From: Belliella calami
GTDB lineage: Bacteria > Bacteroidota > Bacteroidia > Cytophagales > Cyclobacteriaceae
Direction of reading: 5' to 3'
NCBI RefSeq assembly: GCF_022549695.1
Contig: NZ_JAKZGS010000001.1
Coordinates: 387,815-451,814 of the forward strand
DNA length: 64,000 bases
The translations under genes and the position numbers were made by a program. Below are positions 1-8,637 of this stretch, in pieces. A model generated the notes under the pieces. That model searched no databases, was not told where the DNA came from, and saw only the letters and a program-made list of their open reading frames with translations. Position 1 is the first letter of the stretch, and each line of letters starts with the position of its first letter.

Positions 1-2379
1 ATACCAGGTATATGGACTAAAATCCCCTTGCCAACCAACTGTGGATAATCTTGAACTATTTCCATACACCCATTGATTCATATAAAGAAACCTACTACCG
101 ATGTTATCATCTCCAACCTGACCATAGGAAGCTGTTACTTTCAAGAAATCTAAGGCAGATATGTCGCGTAGAAACCCTTCCTCTGAAAGCACCCATCCAA
201 TACCCCCTGAAGAGAAAAATGCAAATCTGTAATCAACACCAAACTTCTCGGAGCCATTATAAGCCCCATTATATTCTACCAAATATTTTCTTTTGTAATC
301 GTATGTAGCCCTAAACACCCAATCTTCACGATAACTTGGAATCATGTTTCCAATAGCATCTTGCTGCCTACTGAATAGTCCCATCAATGAGTAATTATGG
401 TTATTTCCAATACTACCGGCATAGTTTAGCTGCATTTGATAAAATAGTCTCCTTTGCGCACCTTCCACATTTCCACCTTGGGTAGTCCATGCTATTGGTT
501 GAAAAAAGTCAAAATTACTATTATCAAAGTTGTTCTTGTAATTTACCCTTCCGGTCACAGGATCTATCCACATCTCTTCAGTACCATTGAACAAATCATT
601 TACACCACGCTGTACTTCTCTAAATGTATTGTCAACTGCCATGGTACCTCGAAACCTCAACCCTTTCAGGATCATCCCTAAATCCTGTTCCAACACCAAA
701 TTGGTGGAAAGACTTGCCGTTGTAATATTTTCAACTCCTCCAATAGCCAATTGCCTACCTGAATTTATTGTCCCAAATTCATCAAGTGGAAAATATCCCC
801 AAAGACCATTGGAATATCTTGGCATAAATGCATCAGGTGGATTTCGGTAAGCAGCTCTCCAAAAACCAGCATCGTTTCCTCCTTGCCAAGGGGTCTTTCT
901 CACACCATAGATTCCACTAAGATCTACTTTAAGATTTGTAGTTGATGTAAGTTGAAAGTCAAGATTGTTTCTAAAGTTCAACCTGTTGTAGTTGTAACCT
1001 GGCTGATAACCACGCTCATTTTCTACTTGCCTAAATAGATCTCCTTCGTTTTGGAAATCAATACTCCCAAAATATTTGGTTACTTTTGTACCACCAGTAA
1101 TCGAAACGTTTGCGTTGTATGCCATGGCATAATCTTTAAAAAGATACTCTTGCCAATCTATATTTGGATAGCGCTCTGATTCTTCAAGGTTTGCAGGATT
1201 CCTGTATTTTTCTCGAATCTCTTGAGGAATAATTTGAGACCAAGCTTGTGGACTCGTAGATAACTCCCTTTCAATGGCAAGATTTCTCACACCTATAGCA
1301 TCATAAGCATCCATTTTACCTGGAAGTTTCGAGGGTGATTTCACCGTGGCATTTACTCTTGCACTGATTTCGGCCCTACCTTCTTTTCCTCTTTTTGTAG
1401 TTACGATGATTACACCGTTGGCGCCTCGTGATCCAAATACAGCAGTAGCTGATGCATCTTTCAATACAGAAATAGACTCCACTGACCCGACGTCCATTTG
1501 ATTAAAAAATTCAGGTCTTTCAACTCCATCTACTAGAATAAGTGGGGAATTACCATTCCAACTGTTTTGACCCCTAATAAAAATCTGAGGATTTTCATCT
1601 CCTGGCATACCAGAACCTGCTGAGGTAATCAACCCTGGAAGATTACCAGTCATGGCAGCACCCAAATTCGATACTCCGCCTGTTCTCTGCAAAACTTCGC
1701 TATTCGTCTGTGATACAGCACCTATCAAAGTCTCTTTCCTTTGTTCGCCATATCCAATTATTACAACTTCGTCAAGTGTATTTTCATCTTCACTCAAGCT
1801 TACGCTGTAGTTGGATCTACTTGCACTTACAGCAATCTCAGAAGACTTATATCCAATAAAACTGAAAACCAAAACTTCTCCTGGCTCTGCGTTGAGGGAA
1901 AATTTCCCATCCAAATCTGTAGCAACTCCTCGAGTAGTTCCTTTGATCAATACTGTAACACCGGGTATTGGTAAACCATCTTTTGCATCAGTTACAACTC
2001 CTGTGACTTGTTCAAAAGGAACATCCGTTTTTGAGTCCAATTTTCTTTCTGTAGAATTTCTTTCTGTCACATTTATATTATACTGGAAGTTATTTCCGGC
2101 TGCTAATTCCTGTATTACATTTTCAGAGTTTTTATCTATTGTTGAATTGAAGAGGCCTAATGTATCCGATTCAATGTTTACATTCTTAGTCTTTATTAAA
2201 TCCTGTCCTCGATCACTAAAAGTAGCCGAGGAAATCGCTTTCAATTGATTCGAAAATTCTCCAGTCCTATTTTCCTGCGCATATCCCTGAAGCGTGATTG
2301 CAAAGAGCAATTGCATCATTAGGATATACTTAACGTTCCTTATCTCGAAAAAGAATCGCCTTAGTAAATTTATTTCCAT
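1..2379 (-). CDS. SusC/RagA-family TonB-dependent outer-membrane receptor (3' end outside window)
   Basis: The gene reads from an ATG at 2379 to the window edge with no stop, giving 793 residues of a protein that usually has about 1000. A hydrophobic signal segment (about residues 17-35) is followed by an 85-residue linker, a CarboxypepD_reg-like beta-sandwich (about 125-205), a TonB-box-like stretch DEVVIIGYG (203-211) and a plug domain (about 210-335) with the SusC-type signatures LVDGVERPE, VLKDASATAVFGSRGANG and VIIVTTKRG. The rest is beta-barrel. SusC-like receptors import oligosaccharides or peptides across the outer membrane with a SusD lipoprotein partner. The partner is normally encoded just downstream, here beyond position 1, so the substrate cannot be inferred. 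The 3' end is incomplete only because of the window. Confidence 0.93.
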   Translation of the reverse strand, partial: MEINLLRRFFFEIRNVKYILMMQLLFAITLQGYAQENRTGEFSNQLKAISSATFSDRGQDLIKTKNVNIESDTLGLFNSTIDKNSENVIQELAAGNNFQYNINVTERNSTERKLDSKTDVPFEQVTGVVTDAKDGLPIPGVTVLIKGTTRGVATDLDGKFSLNAEPGEVLVFSFIGYKSSEIAVSASRSNYSVSLSEDENTLDEVVIIGYGEQRKETLIGAVSQTNSEVLQRTGGVSNLGAAMTGNLPGLITSAGSGMPGDENPQIFIRGQNSWNGNSPLILVDGVERPEFFNQMDVGSVESISVLKDASATAVFGSRGANGVIIVTTKRGKEGRAEISARVNATVKSPSKLPGKMDAYDAIGVRNLAIERELSTSPQAWSQIIPQEIREKYRNPANLEESERYPNIDWQEYLFKDYAMAYNANVSITGGTKVTKYFGSIDFQNEGDLFRQVENERGYQPGYNYNRLNFRNNLDFQLTSTTNLKVDLSGIYGVRKTPWQGGNDAGFWRAAYRNPPDAFMPRYSNGLWGYFPLDEFGTINSGRQLAIGGVENITTASLSTNLVLEQDLGMILKGLRFRGTMAVDNTFREVQRGVNDLFNGTEEMWIDPVTGRVNYKNNFDNSNFDFFQPIAWTTQGGNVEGAQRRLFYQMQLNYAGSIGNNHNYSLMGLFSRQQDAIGNMIPSYREDWVFRATYDYKRKYLVEYNGAYNGSEKFGVDYRFAFFSSGGIGWVLSEEGFLRDISALDFLKVTASYGQVGDDNIGSRFLYMNQWVYGNSSRLSTVGWQGDFSPYTWY

Positions 2380-3529
2380 ATATCTTTTTTTATTTCTTAT
2401 TAAGGTTTGAAAGGTTTTTGATTTGCCATCCTGCCATTTGGATTTGGAGGTAACAAAAGCAGAATACTTTATCCTGCAAAATCCTCCGCTAGCTTGTATT
2501 TAATTGAAACTGGTTCATTTTATCTATTTTGGGTTATGGTTTGCTATTGAATATTTTTCGAAATTGTTATTTGCCAATCGAAGACTTTCAGATTCATGCA
2601 CTGATTAGCTTTCTTCTTTAGCCATATGAATTGTTGGATATATTTTGATTCTATTCAATAAAATCAAACATACATTTGGCTTAGAGAGCTACAGCTTTCA
2701 AATCTTCTGTGAAAATATCGGTAAAGGAGTAAATAAATTGCCCTCAAAAAGCACCTTTAAAAGATGTTGAGACCTTATTTCAAATAGGTCTGGCAAACAA
2801 AAGAATTGTCTATTTAACTGTATCATTTTATTTTGGGTTTTTGGTAATTTTGAATTAATCAAATATATAAAGTATCTAGAATAAAAAGAATTTCCCTATG
2901 AAGTTTTAACTATTTGATTTTCAATGAATTAAAATTGTTATTGCGTTTATCAAAACCTCAAAAAATCACTAAAAATGGCTTTTGTAGCCATTAGAGCGGG
3001 TTTTTATTAAAAAATCCATTTTTTAGCCATTTCGCTTAAATGAACTACTTGATTATCAGTATTTTACAATAAAAAAATCCTGTATTTTTTTTCACATAAT
3101 TTGTTAGGACATATTCTTTCCGATTTATAATTTGTGAGGATTGTAGGCTGAAAGTATATTACCTAACACACCAACACTTAACACAGAATAATATACTGTT
3201 TACAAGAATAATCATCTAGCAAAAAGATTTTGTTTGTATGAATAATCGTTATTTAAGCGACACAAGTCCATCTGTGGTGAAGTTCCTAGCGTTTTTTGGT
3301 CGGTTATTAAAATTGAATCAATTTACGAACATATTCATTTGTATGGCTACTAGCAATTAAGCTGATATTCACTAAACTAAAACACAATAGATGATTGCTT
3401 CAGCTTTGACAAAAATTCAAGTAAGGAAAAATCAAATAAATCTGAGTTGAAATTTAATGCTATTGAAGCCTGCTGATTAGGAAAGGGTGAACAAGAAAAA
3501 TATTCTAATCAACTACAAAAAAAATACAA
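2380..3529. other. 1.15 kb AT-rich gap upstream of the SusC-like gene
   Basis: No open reading frame of credible composition was found on either strand. The stretch is strongly AT-rich, contains one small perfect hairpin (2974-2992), and has a TATATTTG (matching TAnnTTTG) on the minus strand near 2862-2869, but no TTTG at the expected spacing was seen. It probably holds the promoter and a long leader of the SusC-like gene; this is inference. Confidence 0.4.
2974..2992. repeat. Short perfect inverted repeat in the gap
   Basis: AATGGCT and AGCCATT are separated by TTTGT, a perfect 7-bp stem. A second AGCCATT lies at 3025-3031 and could pair with the same left arm. There is no adjacent gene end, so a role as terminator is not obvious. 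Confidence 0.3.
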
Positions 3530-5482
3530 TCAATTGATTTTCAATTCGAAAGGAGATGCAGGTAAATCAATTGAATTTAGGAGATTAGCTTTATCAGGAT
3601 TATTTGCCCAGGCATACCTGAGTGTAGCAGGTTTTTTGGATTGATCAAATTCAATGACTACCATATCATTTTCTATCAAAGCATCTACCCAATAAAATTC
3701 ACCATCCTCTCCCGCCAATGCGAATCCTTCCAATTTTTGCGAATTTTTGGTTTTGAGTCCAGATCCAACTTCTGTAAAACTTATATAAAGTTTATCTTCC
3801 TTTTCTATCACTTGTTCTACTAAGGGGCCTGAAAAAGGGCCCTGCTTCGATCCATACACCAATTTATATGCCTGAAGCGCAAGTCTATCTCCTACTGTTT
3901 TCTTATCCAAAGGATGAATATCATTGGCTTCTCCAACATCTATGGTGATGGCCATACCTGTATTTGGGATTGACAAGGTTTTTCTTTGTACTTCTCTCAT
4001 TTCTGCCCAATCACTTTCTTGCGGCTGTTCTGCCACCTCCATAAAGTTTGGCAATTGAACAAAAATGAATGGAAGATCTGGATTTTCCCATTCTTTCCTC
4101 CAACCTTTGATCAAAGATGTCAACTGCTTTTCGTAATCTTTTGCTTGCCCAGCATTTGACTCCCCTTGATACCATAGAATCCCTTTGAAATTAACTTTAT
4201 GTAAAGGAGCTATCATTGCGTTGTACAATCCCATCGGTTTGAATCTTATGGAAGTTTGGCTTGGTGCTCTTTCCATTTTGGCACCTACTTGATAGTGCCA
4301 ATCTTTACTCAAATCAAAGTTTTCATTTCCTATCTGAAGCTGATATGGTTTTTCTTGGATAAATCCACCTCTACCATTCTCGCTGACTATTCTGATTACC
4401 AAAATGTTCTTCCCTTTTTTCAACACTCCTTTTGGCACATTATACCTTCTTGGAGGATATCTATATCCAGTACTTCCTACAAGTTGGCCATTGATGTATG
4501 CTTGATCACTGTCCACCAAAGTCCCAAGTAAAAGCTTAATCTCCGAAGCATCAGAAGGGTCAAAATCAATATTTATTACTTTTCGAAACCAAAAAACACC
4601 ATTTACTGGCCTATTGCCTTCCAAAGGCCAAAAATCTACATCTTGCATTTCTTGCCAATCATTCGGCTCAAAATCATTTGAAAACCATGGTAGATTCTTA
4701 TCTGAAAGACCTAAATCTTTAGATTTCAACTCATTTCTCCAGAAATCTATTTTTTCTTTGTCAGTTCTTTCTATTTCCTCAATCACCCCGGGAGTTTGAA
4801 AATGAAGTGCTTCTTGATAGTCTTTAGGAAATTCCTTTAAATCTTCTTCTCTAAGCCATGATTGAATCGGTGAACCTCCTACACTGGCATTGACCATACC
4901 TATGGGAACATCATATTTTTGGTTGAGATTCTTTGCAAAAAAATAGGCTACTGCTGCAAATGACCTTATATTATCTTCATTCAATTCAAGCCATTTCCCT
5001 CCTTTCAAATCATCTTTTACTTCTGTGAAAGTATAATCATCAGGCGCATCAAAGTATCTTATATTGGAATTTCCAAAACTCAAAAATTCTTCTGGAAACA
5101 TAGGCTCTACACGCTCCATGGTAGTTTCCATATTAGACTGACCCGAGCAAAGCCATATGTCGCCGATTAAGATATTCTTGATCTCAATTTGACTATTCCC
5201 CGAAGAGATTCCCATCAGGTGTGGCCCACCTGCTTTCATTGGTGGCAATAAAATCGACCAATTCCCGTCAGCATCTGATTTACCACTTATTTTTTGACCA
5301 TTAAACACGATTTGGATTTCTTCATTTGGATCTGCCCAACCCCATACTTTCAGCTCTGAATCTCTTTGCAAAACCATCCCCTCACTGATCAAAAAAGGCA
5401 GTCTTATTTCTCCAAATGATAAGTTCACTTGGCTTAACATCAAAAGCAGAAGCAATTTTAAGAAATGGAAAAAACGTATCAT
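3530..5482 (-). CDS. Sialate O-acetylesterase (SASA family), exported
   Basis: The 650-residue product starts with a clear signal peptide (residues 1-24). The SGNH-type block GQSNMETTMERV has its nucleophile Ser at 116, and WYQGESNA lies further on; both are typical of sialate 9-O-acetylesterases (SASA domain). An inserted beta-rich domain (about 240-400) with glycan-binding character interrupts the hydrolase fold, as is usual in Bacteroidetes members. The enzyme removes O-acetyl groups from sialic acids or other acetylated glycans in the periplasm or outside the cell. It lies on the same strand as the SusC-like gene 1.15 kb downstream, which fits a glycan-use region but does not prove a shared operon. 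The exact sugar substrate is unknown. The ATG at 5482 gives a normal signal peptide. Confidence 0.9.
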   Translation of the reverse strand: MIRFFHFLKLLLLLMLSQVNLSFGEIRLPFLISEGMVLQRDSELKVWGWADPNEEIQIVFNGQKISGKSDADGNWSILLPPMKAGGPHLMGISSGNSQIEIKNILIGDIWLCSGQSNMETTMERVEPMFPEEFLSFGNSNIRYFDAPDDYTFTEVKDDLKGGKWLELNEDNIRSFAAVAYFFAKNLNQKYDVPIGMVNASVGGSPIQSWLREEDLKEFPKDYQEALHFQTPGVIEEIERTDKEKIDFWRNELKSKDLGLSDKNLPWFSNDFEPNDWQEMQDVDFWPLEGNRPVNGVFWFRKVINIDFDPSDASEIKLLLGTLVDSDQAYINGQLVGSTGYRYPPRRYNVPKGVLKKGKNILVIRIVSENGRGGFIQEKPYQLQIGNENFDLSKDWHYQVGAKMERAPSQTSIRFKPMGLYNAMIAPLHKVNFKGILWYQGESNAGQAKDYEKQLTSLIKGWRKEWENPDLPFIFVQLPNFMEVAEQPQESDWAEMREVQRKTLSIPNTGMAITIDVGEANDIHPLDKKTVGDRLALQAYKLVYGSKQGPFSGPLVEQVIEKEDKLYISFTEVGSGLKTKNSQKLEGFALAGEDGEFYWVDALIENDMVVIEFDQSKKPATLRYAWANNPDKANLLNSIDLPASPFELKIN

Positions 5483-5857
5483 TTTGGGTTATTCGGTTGA
5501 AAACATAACGCTGATCACGACAAAAGATCATAATTATTTAACATTACTTCAAACCTGATAAAAAAATTTCATTTATGCAATCGATATCATAATATTTTGA
5601 CTAATTAATCTTAAAATTTATAAAAAAGAATCAAACCTTAAAAACATCACTTATTCTTGATTAAGATGGTAAACCAAAAAGAAATTTCTATATAAAATCT
5701 CAAAAGTCTTATTTTGGGCTCTACATAAGTAACATTTAGAATCTTATCATAAATTAAATAATGCTAAAACTATTATATATTTTTGAAATCGATTTCATTT
5801 TATAAATATTTAGGCAGATTACTCATTTCATTAGTAATCTAACCGATTCGATTTTTT
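5483..5857. other. Gap between the acetylesterase and the SLATT/HEPN operon
   Basis: The 375 bases are very AT-rich with no credible gene. They should carry the promoter of the acetylesterase gene and the 3' end of the upstream operon; only one weak hairpin (5816-5840) was seen. Confidence 0.4.
5816..5840 (-). terminator. Weak hairpin after the HEPN operon
   Basis: AGATTACT and AGTAATCT form a perfect 8-bp stem with a 9-nt loop, 18 nt past the stop of the last HEPN gene. There is no strong T-run after it on the minus strand, so it is only a possible terminator. Confidence 0.3.
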
Positions 5858-6934
5858 TTATGCATCATGCCATAGGCCATCGGGGATCTTGTCATCTAAA
5901 CAGGAAACCTCTAGTGCTTTGTTATACATTTCTGTTAGACTAATTGTAGGTTCTACTTTCAGAATTTTGGCAATTTGATGTTTTAAAGTTTTGTGCCTCA
6001 AGGCAAAAGATATGTAATGTTTTAATATACTCCTTACCACATCCTGAAACCTATCAAATTCCCCTTTTGCTTCCTCTTCGAGGTCAGAGCGGCTTCCATG
6101 AGCAATTGAGTTTCTTAGTTTACGTAAAGAATCAACCCATTTTGATTCGTTCTCTGCTTCAGGGTAATCACAAAGAACAAGTACTTTTTGGATTCTTTCT
6201 CTGAAAAACAATTCCATTTTTGTTTCCCGCAAATAGTATTTCCCTTTACTAAATTGTAAGCTCATTCCACCTAACATTGCATCCATAGAGATGAAAAGGA
6301 AGGCTATTTTTTGCTCCCAAGAAACATTTCCGGGAAGTGCATAAGAAAGTTCAAAATTCTCAATTGCAATTTCCACTGATTGATTACCTCCACTTTTCCT
6401 GTATTGTGAAATAAGATTGAAAATACTCTGAAGTGGTCCATTTCCATTTACAGAATATGCTAGATCATTCGGATGAAGCTTATAAAACTCGGGGAAACTA
6501 TTATCAAAGCCTGCAATGAAAATCTGACGGTAAGGTCCAGAAAATCTCTCAATGAAACTACTGCTATCCATATAGGAATATTCTACAAGGTAAGGATCGA
6601 ATATCCAACCCTTTTTGAAAAGCCTAAGCGCTAAAAGTGCGTCTCGAATTTGATTGTAAATTTCATCTTCGTACAAACCAATGCCATCATAGAGCGTCTG
6701 ACCTTCTGAAAGTCTGTAAGTCGTTGTTAAGCAAAATTGAGGTTCAACTTCCCATAATGAAACATTTTGATAGGCAGCATACTCCTTCATCACATCGCTT
6801 TTAAGAATATTTTGCCATTCCTCTTGGTAAGGTTTCCCACCCAGCACTATGCCACCTACTAAACCGATCTCTTCACTTTCAAATCCAAGCCCCCACAAAG
6901 GGAAATAACTAGTAAAAGTTCTATTTTCCATCAT
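5858..6934 (-). CDS. Protein with Apea-like HEPN C-terminal domain (third gene of SLATT/HEPN operon)
   Basis: The product has 358 residues and I do not recognise its N-terminal 200 residues. The C-terminal part (about 205-320) has the pattern of Apea-like HEPN domains: an IAFLFISMDAML helix at about 210-221 and then KLRNSIAHGSRSD, giving the RX4H motif at R274 and H279. HEPN domains with this motif are usually metal-independent RNases in defence and toxin systems, so RNA cleavage is likely but inferred. The ATG overlaps the stop of the preceding gene by 4 nt (ATGA), which indicates translational coupling. No signal peptide or membrane helix is seen, so it should be cytosolic. It differs in sequence from the neighbouring HEPN protein, so the two look like distinct subunits or sensor/effector partners rather than a recent duplication. 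Confidence 0.8.
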   Translation of the reverse strand: MMENRTFTSYFPLWGLGFESEEIGLVGGIVLGGKPYQEEWQNILKSDVMKEYAAYQNVSLWEVEPQFCLTTTYRLSEGQTLYDGIGLYEDEIYNQIRDALLALRLFKKGWIFDPYLVEYSYMDSSSFIERFSGPYRQIFIAGFDNSFPEFYKLHPNDLAYSVNGNGPLQSIFNLISQYRKSGGNQSVEIAIENFELSYALPGNVSWEQKIAFLFISMDAMLGGMSLQFSKGKYYLRETKMELFFRERIQKVLVLCDYPEAENESKWVDSLRKLRNSIAHGSRSDLEEEAKGEFDRFQDVVRSILKHYISFALRHKTLKHQIAKILKVEPTISLTEMYNKALEVSCLDDKIPDGLWHDA

Positions 6935-7896
6935 GAATTATATTTTAGGAGATTTTTAAATTCATCATAGATGCTTTCTTCTTCCCAAGCTTTTAGCAAT
7001 AGATTGGGAAAATCTTCGATCTTATATCCATTATGGATTAGCTTAATCAGAACTCCAATTGTATTGCAATACAAATTCCTGATCACATGAAAGGCTTGTT
7101 CGACATTTTCCGTGTAATTGACACTCGAAGCTTCGCCATGGATCATTTTGCTTCGAACCCTATAAACTTCACTGAAATAGCGAGTCGATTGTTTGGATTG
7201 TGAGAAGTTTTGTGACTGGACTACTGAAGCTGCCATTCCAAATGCCTCAGTAATTGTCAAGCCATACTTTTTTCTTACAAACAAGGGAACGAGTATTGAT
7301 TCCAATCCTGCCATGCAATAAACAAACCCATTGAAATAGCTGAGTCTATCTTTTTTCAGGCAAAATTCAGGGTTGGAAGTGAATTGCAATGTTCTCAACC
7401 CCTGCATAATGCTGTGGTTTTCTTTAAAACCTTTAGATGATAGAAGTAAATCAAAAGCCACACTAATGTTATGCAGAACTTCTTCACTAAAATTGAATTT
7501 CCATGATCCTCCAAATACTATCCATTCCCTCTCAAAACTGCCTATCAATTTTTTATACCCATCAAAAATACCATGTTCAAATTCTATATAAGTACAAGAC
7601 ATCTGTGGATTTGGTAGTAAAGCACCTCCTGAGCCTAACAAAAAAGCCCAATATAAATGATTATTGATATTTTGAATTTGGGCTGTAGCAGCTTCAAGAT
7701 CATCAAATTCTTCTATGGAAGAAGAGAAAAAAACAGGTTGAGATTTTTCGTAAGACTTTTTCTGGGTGGGAAAGGTACAATCCATCTTTTGCCAATATTC
7801 GAAATCAAGTAGCTGCAACTTCCCTACAGAAAAATGGAATGGGAAAGAAAGGTCTGTTTTTACTCCAGGTATGTGGGTGAACCAATTAATGCGCAT
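6931..7896 (-). CDS. Protein with Apea-like HEPN C-terminal domain (second gene of SLATT/HEPN operon)
   Basis: The product has 321 residues from the ATG at 7896; a TTG two codons earlier is possible. The N-terminal half is not recognised. The C-terminal half shows the Apea-like HEPN layout: a FVYCMAGLESILVPLF helix with an acidic residue at 199, then a helix ending in RVRSKMIHGE with R248 and H253 (RX4H). This is the residue pair expected of a HEPN RNase. It begins 12 nt after the stop of the SLATT gene and ends in a 4-nt overlap with the next gene. No export signal is seen. The natural reading is one component of a three-protein defence or abortive-infection unit; the trigger and target are unknown. 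Confidence 0.8.
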   Translation of the reverse strand: MRINWFTHIPGVKTDLSFPFHFSVGKLQLLDFEYWQKMDCTFPTQKKSYEKSQPVFFSSSIEEFDDLEAATAQIQNINNHLYWAFLLGSGGALLPNPQMSCTYIEFEHGIFDGYKKLIGSFEREWIVFGGSWKFNFSEEVLHNISVAFDLLLSSKGFKENHSIMQGLRTLQFTSNPEFCLKKDRLSYFNGFVYCMAGLESILVPLFVRKKYGLTITEAFGMAASVVQSQNFSQSKQSTRYFSEVYRVRSKMIHGEASSVNYTENVEQAFHVIRNLYCNTIGVLIKLIHNGYKIEDFPNLLLKAWEEESIYDEFKNLLKYNS

Positions 7897-7908
7897 ATTC
7901 AATAAGAT

Positions 7909-8385
7909 TTAGGTGTTTTGACCTGATTGACTTATTCTATCTGATGCTTTTCTGTAAATTTTGGAAGGTATTGCCGGAGAGCTTTTTTCCAATTCACTCC
8001 ATTTGGTATTTATTTCCTGAAATTTCATGTTGTCATTGAGAATAGTTTCATTCATCACCATGGTTTCCAACTCCCTTCTCAAAGACCCAAATTGTGCTAC
8101 AGCATTGTTATGCCTTTCTGCAAGTTCACCATATTTGAGAAATGCCGCAGCTGCTGACAACAGGGTGGCAAGTACACTGACAGCTCCAGCTATGATAATT
8201 ATATTGCGACTTTCTGACTGAGCAAAGGATGAAAAAATTGCCGTGGCAACCATGGCAGAAATAAGGGTTGACAATAACCCTATTATTCGATCAATTCGGT
8301 GATAGTAAGAAAATGAAATACTATGAGCAATATGGCGAATTCTCAAACCTTTTGTCCATTGGGCGATTACCTTGTCTTTATCCAT
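7909..8385 (-). CDS. SLATT-domain two-transmembrane protein (first gene of operon)
   Basis: The product has 158 residues with two membrane helices (about 34-54 and 61-83) joined by a very short loop, preceded by an RIRHxxxxxxxYYHRID block and followed by an amphipathic, likely coiled-coil tail. This layout matches the SLATT family (SMODS- and SLOG-associating two-TM domain), predicted membrane pore effectors of nucleotide-signalled defence systems. The ATG at 8385 was chosen because AAGGA sits 4 nt upstream; an in-frame TTG at 8415 lacks such a site. The neighbouring genes are two HEPN proteins, not the usual CD-NTase or SLOG gene, and no cyclase is visible nearby. Membrane disruption upon infection is inference from the family. 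Confidence 0.8.
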   Translation of the reverse strand: MDKDKVIAQWTKGLRIRHIAHSISFSYYHRIDRIIGLLSTLISAMVATAIFSSFAQSESRNIIIIAGAVSVLATLLSAAAAFLKYGELAERHNNAVAQFGSLRRELETMVMNETILNDNMKFQEINTKWSELEKSSPAIPSKIYRKASDRISQSGQNT

Positions 8386-8574
8386 ATGATCCTTATAATC
8401 AGTGTCTTTTAGCAAAATGAAGTTAATCCATTTTGAAATAAAATCAAAGACTATATTTCTCGAAGAAATAAAATCCCACCAAAAAAATTAATTTCTGTCA
8501 GTAAAGAGTTGTTGATAAATTTTGTCTTAATAAAATTCGCAATTTGAGAAGTAGAAAAAAAGCTGATATCGCCA

Positions 8575-8612
8575 GTAAAAAGAAAAAGCCGACTCTTAAA
8601 AAGAATCGGCTT
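8575..8612 (-). terminator. Rho-independent terminator of the DUF4394 gene
   Basis: AAGCCGA (8586-8592) pairs perfectly with TCGGCTT (8606-8612), extended by CTCTT/AAGAA with one mismatch. On the minus strand the hairpin is followed by a T-rich tract. It lies 26 nt past the stop of the DUF4394 lipoprotein gene. Confidence 0.75.
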
Positions 8613-8637
8613 AATTTAATTTATATTTATTTTATTC

